Shown here piece after piece: positions 23,719 to 33,454 of a DNA stretch of 64,000 nucleotides. Source of the stretch: Arenimonas sp. SCN 70-307. GTDB taxonomy: Bacteria > Pseudomonadota > Gammaproteobacteria > Xanthomonadales > Xanthomonadaceae. The first letter of the stretch is position 1, and each line of letters opens with the position of its first letter. The DNA is taken from the NCBI RefSeq assembly GCF_001724815.1, contig NZ_MEDO01000014.1, positions 576,568-640,567 of the forward strand, given 5' to 3'. Position numbers and translations under genes: made by a program. The notes beneath the pieces were generated by a model that had not been told where the DNA came from, did no database searches, and was given only the letters and a program-made list of their open reading frames with translations.

Positions 23719-24384
23719 ATGGGCGCGGACGGCCTGCATTACCTCGCGCTGGGCGATTCCTACACCATCGGCGAATCGGTGCCCGAGGACGGCCGCTGGC
23801 CGGTGCAGCTGGCGGCGGCGCTGCGCGCGCGCGGCGTGCCGCTGGCCACGCCCCGCATCATCGCCACCACCGGCTGGACCACCGACGAGCTGTCGGCGGC
23901 GATGGACGCGGCCGAGCCGCTGGGCCAGTGGGATTTCGTCTCGCTGCTGATCGGCGTGAACAACCAGTACCGCGGGCGCGCGGTGGACGAATACCGCGTC
24001 GAGTTCACGGCCTTGCTGGCGCGCGCGATCGCGCTTGCCGGCGGTCGCCCGGACCGGGTGCTGGTGCTGTCGATCCCGGACTGGGGCGTCACCCCCTTCG
24101 GCCAGGGCAGCGGCCGCGACACCGCGCGCATCGCCGCCGAACTCGACGCCTACAACGCCGCCGCCGCCGCCGAATGCGCCGCCCGCGGCGTGGCCTTCGT
24201 CGACATCACCCCGGCCAGCCGCTCGCCGGGCAACCAGCCCGACCGCATCGCCGACGACGGCCTGCATCCCTCGGCCCTGGCCTATGCCGACTGGACCGCC
24301 CTCGCCCTCCCCACCGCCCAATCCCTGCTCCAAGAAAGGGGGTCAGGTTCACTTCTGGGAAGTGAACCTGACCCCCTTTCTTGA
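23719..24384 (+). CDS. SGNH/GDSL-type hydrolase
   Basis: YLALGDSYTIGESVPEDGRWPVQL, LIGVNNQYRG, DGLHPSALAY; final ~17 codons lie in a palindromic repeat. Confidence 0.85.
   Translation: MGADGLHYLALGDSYTIGESVPEDGRWPVQLAAALRARGVPLATPRIIATTGWTTDELSAAMDAAEPLGQWDFVSLLIGVNNQYRGRAVDEYRVEFTALLARAIALAGGRPDRVLVLSIPDWGVTPFGQGSGRDTARIAAELDAYNAAAAAECAARGVAFVDITPASRSPGNQPDRIADDGLHPSALAYADWTALALPTAQSLLQERGSGSLLGSEPDPLS
24332..24382. repeat. 24-bp perfect palindrome, GGGGTCAGGTTCACTT family, overlapping the 3' end of the SGNH hydrolase gene
   Basis: aagaaagggggtcaggttcacttc-tgg-gaagtgaacctgaccccctttctt. Confidence 0.93.
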
Positions 24385-24465
24385 ATGCACCTGTCCCCGA
24401 CTGACGTGCGTCAGGGTGGGTTCGACGAGGGGCGGTAGAATGGCGGCCTACCCACGGAGCCAGCC

Positions 24466-25395
24466 ATGTCCCTTTCGCCTGAAACCCGCGCGCGCATCGA
24501 GCAGATCCTCGGGGCGCACCACGTCGTGCTCTTCATGAAGGGCAACCCGGACGCGCCGCAGTGCGGCTTCTCGGCCAAGGCGGCCGGCATCCTCAAGGGC
24601 CTGGTGCCGGGCTTCGGCCACGTGGACGTACTGGCCGACCCGGCCATCCGCGAGGGCATCAAGGTGTTCGGCCAGTGGCCGACCATTCCGCAGCTGTACG
24701 TCGGCGGCGAGCTGTTGGGCGGCAGCGACATCATCGAGCAGATGCTCAACAGCGGCGAGCTGCACCAGGTGCTGGGCCTGCCCGCGCCCGACCGCACGCC
24801 GCCGGCCATCGAGATCACCCCGCCGGCCGCCGAGGCCATCGGCCGCGCGCTGGCCAACGCCGACGAGGGCGTGGTGCTGCACCTGACGGTGGATCCGCGC
24901 TTCAACGCCCGCTTCGAGCTCAAGCCGGCCTCGGGCCACGAGGTCGTGGCCGAAGCCGCCGGCCTGCGCCTGCACCTGGACCTGGCCAGCGTGCCGCGCG
25001 CCCGCGGCCTGCGCATCGACTGGGTGGAGGATGCGCGTGGCGCCGGCCTGGCCATCCACAACCCGAACGCGCCGCCGGCGGTGAAGTCGATGGACGTGCA
25101 GCAGCTGCACGACCACATCATCGCCGGCACCATCGACGTGATCGACGTGCGCCCGGCCCACGCCCGCGCCATCGCCCCCTTCCCGCATCCGCACGAAGTG
25201 CTCGACGAGGACAGCCGCGAGCGCCTCGAGGCCCTGCCCAAGGACGTGCCGCTGGCCTTCCTGTGCCACCACGGCAATTCCAGCCGCCAGGCCGCCGAGT
25301 ACTTCCGCCAGCTGGGCTTCCACGACATCTACAACGTCGAGGGCGGCATCGACGCCTGGTCGGTGCGGATCGACCCGTCCGTGCCCCGGTACTGA
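24466..25395 (+). CDS. Grx4-type monothiol glutaredoxin fused to a cysteine-less A-type-carrier-like domain and a rhodanese domain
   Basis: MKGNPDAPQCGFSAKA, GQWPTIPQLYVGGELLGGSDI; IEITPPAAEAIGRAL...GLAIHNPNAPP; rhodanese VIDVRPAHARA...LAFLCHHGNSSRQAAEYFRQLGFHDIYNVEGGIDAW. Confidence 0.88.
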   Translation: MSLSPETRARIEQILGAHHVVLFMKGNPDAPQCGFSAKAAGILKGLVPGFGHVDVLADPAIREGIKVFGQWPTIPQLYVGGELLGGSDIIEQMLNSGELHQVLGLPAPDRTPPAIEITPPAAEAIGRALANADEGVVLHLTVDPRFNARFELKPASGHEVVAEAAGLRLHLDLASVPRARGLRIDWVEDARGAGLAIHNPNAPPAVKSMDVQQLHDHIIAGTIDVIDVRPAHARAIAPFPHPHEVLDEDSRERLEALPKDVPLAFLCHHGNSSRQAAEYFRQLGFHDIYNVEGGIDAWSVRIDPSVPRY

Positions 25396-25529
25396 AACGC
25401 CCTGCAGGCCGCCGGCAGCCCCCTTCTGGCGGCTCTAGAGCAATTGCGCTAACTTGGTCAGGCGACCAAACCCGCCCAACCGGGTCATCCCCCCAAGGCA
25501 AGGGCGCGGTAGCACCCAGGAGGCACGAA

Positions 25530-25862
25530 ATGCGCAATTGGCTGGTAATGGCCCCGGCGGCCCTTGTCCTCGCGGCTTGCGGTGGGGATGAGGCCGGGGC
25601 GGGCGGCAGCCGCGGCGACCTCGCCGCGCAGGCCTGCAAGGTTGCCACCGAGTCCCGGCTCGACGGCAAGCTCTACGACATGGACCTCAAGGCGCTCGCG
25701 GCGAGCATGCGCGACGCGCCCAATGGCGAAAAATTCCTCACCGCACCCATCACCATCGAGCCGGGCCTGACCTCCGAGGTCAAGCAGGTAGTCGAGTGCA
25801 CGGTGCGCTTCACCGACGCCAAGCCACAGCCCGACGTCGTCGGCTTCGTCTTCAACTGGTGA
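25530..25862 (+). CDS. small putative lipoprotein
   Basis: MRNWLVMAPAALVLAACGGDEAG lipobox. Confidence 0.6.
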   Translation: MRNWLVMAPAALVLAACGGDEAGAGGSRGDLAAQACKVATESRLDGKLYDMDLKALAASMRDAPNGEKFLTAPITIEPGLTSEVKQVVECTVRFTDAKPQPDVVGFVFNW

Positions 25863-25922
25863 AGAAAGGGGGTCAGGTTCACTTCCTGCGCTGGCGCGGG
25901 AAGTGAACCTGACCCCCTTTCT
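25863..25922. repeat. 24-bp palindrome, GGGGTCAGGTTCACTT family, between convergent genes
   Basis: agaaagggggtcaggttcacttcc ... ggaagtgaacctgaccccctttct; flanking stops at 25860-25862 and 25925-25927. Confidence 0.92.
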
Positions 25923-25924
25923 GG

Positions 25925-26698
25925 TTAGTCGAAGCGCAGGTGCTTGACGGACTTGCCGTGGCGGCGGATCAGGCGCAAGGCCTCGATGCCGATCTGGATG
26001 TGCCGCTCGACGAAGTGCTCGGTCACCTTCTTGTCGGAGGCTTCCGTCTTCACGCCCTCCGGCACCATCGGCTGGTCCGAGACCAGCAGCAGCGCGCCCG
26101 AGGGAATCGAGTTGGCGAAGCCCGCGGCGAACACCGTGGCCGTCTCCATGTCGATGGCCATGCAGCGCAGCTTGCGCAGGTATTCCTTGAAGGCCTCGTC
26201 GTGCTCCCAGACGCGGCGGTTGGTGGTGAACACCGTGCCGGTCCAGTAGTCGTGGCCAAGGTCGCGGATCATGGTCGAGACCGCGCGCTGCAGCGCGAAG
26301 GCCGGCAGCGCCGGCACTTCCGGCGGCAGGTAGTCGTTGGAGGTGCCCTCGCCGCGGATGGCGGCGATCGGCAGCACCAGGTCGCCCAGCTGGTTCTTGC
26401 GCTTGAGCCCGCCGCACTTGCCCAGGAACAGGCAGGCCTTGGGGCCGATGGCGCTGAGCAGGTCCATCACGGTGGCGGCGTTGGCGCTGCCCATGCCGAA
26501 GTTGATCAGGGTGATGCCGTCGGCGGTGGCGCTGGGCATCGGCCGGTCCAGGCCCACCACCTCGGCGCCGGTGAGGCGCGAGAAGGTGTTGAGGTAGCCG
26601 CCGAAGTTGGTCAGCAGGATGTGCTCGCCGAAGGCTTCCAGGGGCACGCCCGTGTAGCGCGGCAGCCAGTTGCTGACGATTTCGTTCTTGTCCTTCAT
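25925..26698 (-). CDS. amn: AMP nucleosidase
   Basis: INFGMGSANAATVMDLLSAIGPKACLFLGKCGGLK, AAIRGEGTSNDYLPPEVPALPAFALQ, MAIDMETATVFAAGFAN. Confidence 0.9.
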   Translation of the reverse strand: MKDKNEIVSNWLPRYTGVPLEAFGEHILLTNFGGYLNTFSRLTGAEVVGLDRPMPSATADGITLINFGMGSANAATVMDLLSAIGPKACLFLGKCGGLKRKNQLGDLVLPIAAIRGEGTSNDYLPPEVPALPAFALQRAVSTMIRDLGHDYWTGTVFTTNRRVWEHDEAFKEYLRKLRCMAIDMETATVFAAGFANSIPSGALLLVSDQPMVPEGVKTEASDKKVTEHFVERHIQIGIEALRLIRRHGKSVKHLRFD

Positions 26699-26840
26699 GT
26701 CTTCGTTATCCCTTTTTTGTTGTTCTTTTTATCCGTACAGCCTGCCCATTGTGCCACGCGCGCCGTGAATGCCGGCTTCCTGCACTTGGCAAACCCGGCC
26801 CACGCTGGCTAGGGTTGCCCGTCCACCGGGGGAGAAACCA

Positions 26841-28225
<1,385 letters not shown>

Positions 28226-28229
<4 letters not shown>

Positions 28230-29497
28230 AGCGCCTGTTCCTTTCCGTCCTGCTGGCCGCCGCGCTGCCCGCCGCCGCCCAGGACCTGCTGATCCGCGAC
28301 GCCACCGTGCACACCGCCGGCCCCGCCGGCACGCTCAAGGACCACGACGTGCTGGTGCAGGGCGGCGTGGTGCGCGCCATCGGCCCCGGCCTGGCCGCGC
28401 CGGCCGGCGTCACCGTGGTCGATGCCAAGGGCAAGCCGCTGACGCCGGGCCTGTTCGGCGGCCTCACGGGCCTGGGCATCGAGGAAGTCTCGGGCGAGCC
28501 GTCCACCGTCGACGGTGGCCTGGCGCTGGGCGCGATGGTGCCGGCGCACGAGGGTTCGTCCTGGCGCCCGGAGTTCGACGTGGACGTCGCCTTCAACCCG
28601 CACTCCTCGGCCATCGGCGTGAACCGCGTCGAGGGTGTCACCTTCACCGTGCTCGCGCCCTCGGCCCTGCCGGGCGGCAGCTTCGTGGCCGGCCAGGGCA
28701 GCGCCGTGCTGCTCGACGGCCGCTACGACGCGGCGCTGGCCGGCAGCCGCAGCCTGTTCATCGACCTGGGCAGCGATGCCTCGGGCCTGTCCGGCGGCAG
28801 CCGCGCCGGCCAGTGGATGCTGCTCGAGCAGGCCGTGGCCGAAGCGCGCAGCGGCGGCGGCGACGGCCTGCTCACCCGCGCCGGCCGCGCCGCGCTGGCG
28901 CGCTACCTGGCCGGCGGCCGCGTGGTCTTCCACGTCGACCGCGCCGCCGACATCCGCCAGGTGCTGGCCTTCGCCAGGAAGAACGGCATGCGCCCGGTCA
29001 TCGCCGGCGGCAACGAAGCCTGGCGCGTGGCCGCCGAGCTCAAGGCCGCCGACGCGGTGGTGCTGCTCGATTCGCTGGCCAACCTGCCGGCGAATTTCGA
29101 TTCGCTCGCGTCGAGCCTCGAAAACGCCACGCGCCTGCACCGCGCCGGCGTGCGCGTGGGCTTCACCCAGCGCGGCGACGCCACCCACAACGCCCGCAAG
29201 GTGCGCCAGCTGGCCGGCAACGCCGTGGCCAACGGCCTGCCCTGGGAAGCCGGCCTGGCCGGCCTGACCTCGGTGCCGGCCGATGCCTTCGGCGTGGGCG
29301 GCCAGCGCGGCCGCATCGCCGTGGGCCAGGCGGCCGACCTGGTGCTCTGGACCGGCGACCCGCTCGAGGTGAACACCGTGGCCGAGCAGGTCTGGTTCGG
29401 CGGCGTGCCGGCCTCGATGCGCTCGCGCCAGACCGAGCTGCGCGACCGCTACCTCGCGCCCAAGGGCAACCTGCCGCGCGCCTACACCGGCCGCTGA
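28226..29497 (+). CDS. exported amidohydrolase-fold protein, probably catalytically inactive paralog
   Basis: LLIRDATVHTAGPAGTLKDHDVLVQGG...LTPGLFGGLTGLGIEEV (HxH replaced); GQRGRIAVGQAADLVLWTGDPLEV; GTGA overlap with the upstream gene. Confidence 0.85.
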
Positions 29498-29506
29498 CTG
29501 CCCCCC

Positions 29507-29532
29507 GTGGGCGCGCTTGCAAGCGCGCCCAC
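29507..29532. repeat. 26-bp perfect palindrome gtgggcgcgcttgcaagcgcgcccac
   Basis: Self-reverse-complementary sequence in the gap between two genes. Confidence 0.75.
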
Positions 29533-29547
29533 CGTGGGGAGACGGTC

Positions 29548-29952
29548 ATGGAAGGGATCAATCTTTGGGCGGTGCTCGTCGCCGCCATCAGCGGCTTCGT
29601 GCTGGGCGGCCTGTGGTATTCGCCGCTGCTGTTCGGCAAGGCCTGGCAGCGCCTGACCGGCCTGAGCGACGAAACGCTGGCCGGCGGCAACATGGCGCTG
29701 ATCTTCGGCGGCGCCTTCGTGCTGTGCCTGGTGGCCAGCGTCGTGTTCGCCATGTTCCTGGGCCCGCGCCCTTCGCTGCAGCTCGGTCTCGGCGCGGGCT
29801 TCTCGGCGGGCCTGTGCTGGGTGGCCGCGAGCTTCGGCATCAACTACCTGTTCGAGCGCAAACCCTTCGCGCTCTTCGCCATCAACGGCGGCTACCACAC
29901 GCTGCAGTTCACCCTGATCGGCCTCGTGCTGGCGCTGTGGCCGGCGCCCTGA
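29548..29952 (+). CDS. DUF1761-like integral membrane protein
   Basis: INLWAVLVAAISGFVLGGLWYSPLLFGKAWQRLTGLSDE; hydrophobic segments. Confidence 0.75.
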   Translation: MEGINLWAVLVAAISGFVLGGLWYSPLLFGKAWQRLTGLSDETLAGGNMALIFGGAFVLCLVASVVFAMFLGPRPSLQLGLGAGFSAGLCWVAASFGINYLFERKPFALFAINGGYHTLQFTLIGLVLALWPAP

Positions 29953-29961
29953 GCGCCGGCT

Positions 29962-32328
29962 TCAGCGGAACACGAAGCTGCGGTTGATCTGCACTTCCTC
30001 GTCCAGCGGCTCGAAGCGCCAGCCGCGCACGGTGTTGAGCACCGCGCGGTCGAAGGTGCCGCGCGGCTTCGACTGCAGCACCTCGATGTTCCTGACCGAA
30101 CCATCGCGGGCGATGGTGATGCGCACCTGCACCTCGCCCGTGATGCCGCTGCGCAGCGCATCCGGCGGATAGTCCGGCTGCGGCGTGCGGATGCCCACCG
30201 GCGTCGTGCGCTTGGGCGGTGCCGCGGCGGCGGCCGCCGCGGCAGCGGCGGCGGCTTCGGCGGCGGCCTGCTGCTCGGCCGCCACGCGGGCCGCCTCGGC
30301 GGCTTCGGCCTGGCGCCGCGCTTCGGCCTGGCGGCGGGCCTCGGCCTCGCGGCGCTCGCGCTCGACGCGGGCGGGGTCGGCAGGCGCCGGCGAAGGCGCC
30401 GGCGCCACGCCCGTGCGCCGGGCTTCGGCGGCGCGGCGCGCCTCGTCGAGCTTGAGCGCTTCTTCGCGGCGGCGACGTTCGGCGGCCTGGCGGGCTTCCT
30501 GCAGCTTGCGCTCTTCCTCCGCCAAGCGCGCTTCTTCGCGGCGCTTGGCTTCCTCCACCAGGCGCCGGGCCTCGGCGGCCTCGGCGTCTTCCTGGCGCTG
30601 GCGGGCGCGTGCATCGGCCTCGGCCTGCTCGCGCGCCTGGCGCGCGGCGGCCTCGCGTTCGCGCTCGATGCGGCCGATCTCGTAGGCGAGCTCGAACAGC
30701 ACCACCGTCGGCTCGTCGCGGGTGGCGGTGGCGACCTTGCGCGAAACCACGTCGGGATGCGCCGGCGAAACGCACACCAGCGGATAACGGCCCGGTGCAA
30801 GCTCGAGCCGCAGCGGCGTATTGGCCACCAGGTCGAAGCGCTTGACGCCGTTGATGGACAGCTCGCAGGCGAGGTCCGACTCCACCAGCAGGCGGGCCTC
30901 GCCCGCGGGCAGCGGCGGCGGCGCGGCCGCTTCGGGTTCGGCTTCGGGCGCAGCCACCGGTTCGGCCGGTGCGGCGGTGGCCTCGGCCGGCACGGGCTCG
31001 CCCCCGTCGCTGCCGCCGAAGGCCCACCAGGCCAGCGCCAGCAACAGCAGCAGGGCCGCGGCGCCGGCGCCCAGCAGGCGCTTGTCGGGCCCGGCCGGCG
31101 GCGGTGCCGGCGTGCGCGAACGGAACTGCAGGGCCGCCGGCTCGATCGGGCCGCCTCCCGCGGACAGCGCCTTGCCCGCCACCGTGGGCGGATCGGGCGG
31201 CACCGGCGGGCTGCCCGCCGGGGTAACGGGCCGGGTGCCGGGGGGCGTCACGGGCGGAGTGGACGGCGGCGTCATCGGCCGCGAGGGCGTATGCACCACG
31301 GTGGGTGACACCGGCGGCGACCCCGGCGGCGTCGGCGTGGCGTGGCCTTCCGGCGCGGAAGCCACCTTCCCCAGCTTGCGCGCTGAAATGGCCGCGGCCA
31401 CGCCGGAGGGCAAGCGGCCCAGCGACAGCACCTGCCCAGGCACCTCCTGCGCGCCCAGCGCCGAGGCCAGCTCCTCGATGAAACGGCCGGCGGTGGGCCA
31501 GCGCTGGTCGGACTGCTTGGCCAGCGCACGCGCCAGCACCTGCCGCGCCTCCTCGGGGAAGGGCGCGAGCGGCTCGAGCTGCAGCGGCGAATTGACGTGC
31601 TTGTACATCACCGCGTACGGCGTGTCGGCATCGAAGGGCAGCAGGCCGGTGAGCCACTGGTAGACCATCACGCCGAGCGCGTAGATGTCGGTGGCCGGGC
31701 CGACCTGCGAGTCCTGCGCCTGCTCGGGCGACATGTACTGCGGTGTGCCCAGCACCGCGCCGGTGCTGGTGATGGTGGTGCGGCCCTGGAGCAGGCGCGA
31801 GATGCCGAAGTCGGCCAGGTAGATCTCGCCGTGTTCGCCCAGCAGCACGTTCTGCGGCTTGAGGTCGCGGTGTACCACGCCCAGGCTGTGGGCGTGGTCG
31901 AGCGCGTCGGCCACCATGGTGAACCAGGCCAGGCCGGTGTCGCGGCCGACCACTTCGCGGTTGAAGCGGTCGCCCAGGTGGCCACCGCGCACCAGGCGCA
32001 GGGCCATCCACGGCACGCCCTCGTCGATGCCGTAGGCATAGAGCGGCACGATGTGCGGGTGCTCGAGCTTGGCGATCAGGCGCGCCTCGCGCTCGAAGCG
32101 GTCGGCGAAGCCGGGCTCCTCGAGCAGCTCGATGGGCAGCACCTTCAGCGCGACCTCGCGGTCGAGTCCGGCCTCGTAGGCGTTGTAGACCGTCGACATG
32201 CCGCCGCGCCCGAGCCGGGCGACGATGGTGAACGGGCCGATCCTGTCCCCGACCTGGATCACACTGCGCACGCGGAACCCCCCAGTACTCGTCCTGCGCC
32301 GGACCAGTCTACTCCGCCTCGCGGGCAA
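29962..32328 (-). CDS. transmembrane Ser/Thr protein kinase with C-terminal TonB domain (kinase-TM-PEGA-like-coiled coil-TonB)
   Basis: LGRGGMSTVYNAYE, VVHRDLKPQNVLLGEHGEIYLADFGISRL; TM LLGAGAAALLLLLALAWWAFGG; Ala/Arg/Glu-rich coiled coil; TonB-like YPPDALRSGITGEVQVRITIARDGSVRNIEVLQSKPRGTFDRAVLNTVRGWRFEP. A GTG start at 32271 is also possible. Confidence 0.9.
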   Translation of the reverse strand: MPARRSRLVRRRTSTGGFRVRSVIQVGDRIGPFTIVARLGRGGMSTVYNAYEAGLDREVALKVLPIELLEEPGFADRFEREARLIAKLEHPHIVPLYAYGIDEGVPWMALRLVRGGHLGDRFNREVVGRDTGLAWFTMVADALDHAHSLGVVHRDLKPQNVLLGEHGEIYLADFGISRLLQGRTTITSTGAVLGTPQYMSPEQAQDSQVGPATDIYALGVMVYQWLTGLLPFDADTPYAVMYKHVNSPLQLEPLAPFPEEARQVLARALAKQSDQRWPTAGRFIEELASALGAQEVPGQVLSLGRLPSGVAAAISARKLGKVASAPEGHATPTPPGSPPVSPTVVHTPSRPMTPPSTPPVTPPGTRPVTPAGSPPVPPDPPTVAGKALSAGGGPIEPAALQFRSRTPAPPPAGPDKRLLGAGAAALLLLLALAWWAFGGSDGGEPVPAEATAAPAEPVAAPEAEPEAAAPPPLPAGEARLLVESDLACELSINGVKRFDLVANTPLRLELAPGRYPLVCVSPAHPDVVSRKVATATRDEPTVVLFELAYEIGRIEREREAAARQAREQAEADARARQRQEDAEAAEARRLVEEAKRREEARLAEEERKLQEARQAAERRRREEALKLDEARRAAEARRTGVAPAPSPAPADPARVERERREAEARRQAEARRQAEAAEAARVAAEQQAAAEAAAAAAAAAAAAPPKRTTPVGIRTPQPDYPPDALRSGITGEVQVRITIARDGSVRNIEVLQSKPRGTFDRAVLNTVRGWRFEPLDEEVQINRSFVFR

Positions 32329-32356
32329 ACGCGTCCACCTGCAGGGGAACGGGGAA

Positions 32357-33289
32357 TCAGGGGGCCGCCGGCCCCTGCGGCACGGTGGCGTCGGCCACCA
32401 CCATGTTCCGGCCCGAGCCCTTGGCCGTGTACATGGCGCGGTCGGCGCGGTCCATCAGGGCGTCGTAGCTTTCGTCTTCACCCAGGTATTCGGCGGCGCC
32501 GACGCTGACGGTGAGTTCCACGACCTCCTCGCCCACCACCTGGCAGTGCTTCTGCACGGCCTGGCGGATGCGCTCGCCGACGGCGATGGCGTGGATGCGG
32601 CGCGCACCCGGCAGGGCCACCGCGAACTCTTCGCCGCCGAGGCGACCGAGGATGTCGCCGCCGCGCAGCTCGTGGGCCACGGTGTCGGCCACGGCCTTGA
32701 GGCAGTCGTCGCCGACCTGGTGGCCGAGGCTGTCGTTGATGAGCTTGAACAGGTCGATGTCGAAGAACAGCACCGACATCGGCCGCTGGTCCTGGCGGGT
32801 GTCCTCGCCGATGCGCTCGAGCCGGGCGCGCCAGGCGCCTCGGTTGAGCACGCCGGTGAGCGGGTCGCGCTCGGAGTCGGCCTTCACGCGGCTGGCCTCG
32901 GCGCGGGCGTGGTCGCGCTCGAGCAGCAGGCCGCGCATCCGCCCCGACAGCGTGCGCACCATCACCAGGCCCCAGGCCACCACCGACAGCGCCAGCAGCG
33001 CCACCAGCCACGGCCAGCGTCCGGCGCCGAACACGCCCAGCACCGCCACCGCCAGCGCGGCCAGGGCCAGGTAGCCCCAGCCCTCGTGCGGCGACAGCCG
33101 CTCGCGCATCACGCTCCAGCACATGGCCATGGCCGCGGCCAGGCCCAGGGCCAGGCCCACCAGCGTCCAGGCGCCGGCCTGCCCGCCGGGCGACGCCGCG
33201 GCGGCCACCGCGGGCAGGCCGAGGCCGCCCACCAGCCAGGGAATGGCCGGGAGCCACAGGGACTTGCGGCGGCGTGGGGAGGCGTCCAT
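32357..33289 (-). CDS. membrane-anchored GGDEF-domain diguanylate cyclase
   Basis: DPLTGVLNRGAWRARL, VLFFDIDLFKLINDSLGHQVGDDCLKAVA, LGRLGGEEFAVALPG. Confidence 0.92.
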   Translation of the reverse strand: MDASPRRRKSLWLPAIPWLVGGLGLPAVAAAASPGGQAGAWTLVGLALGLAAAMAMCWSVMRERLSPHEGWGYLALAALAVAVLGVFGAGRWPWLVALLALSVVAWGLVMVRTLSGRMRGLLLERDHARAEASRVKADSERDPLTGVLNRGAWRARLERIGEDTRQDQRPMSVLFFDIDLFKLINDSLGHQVGDDCLKAVADTVAHELRGGDILGRLGGEEFAVALPGARRIHAIAVGERIRQAVQKHCQVVGEEVVELTVSVGAAEYLGEDESYDALMDRADRAMYTAKGSGRNMVVADATVPQGPAAP

Positions 33290-33454
33290 GGCCCTACTGT
33301 CCGGCAGCCGGGGGGCCGGCACAAGTCGAAAAAGCCTCGGCATGGCGAAGACGGGACCCCGCTCACGCTTTCACCCGACCATGACCTCCGGCCTACCTGC
33401 CCGATGACCGCTTGCCCTAGCATCGGTCGTTTACGCCTGCCTCCGGAGCCGCCG

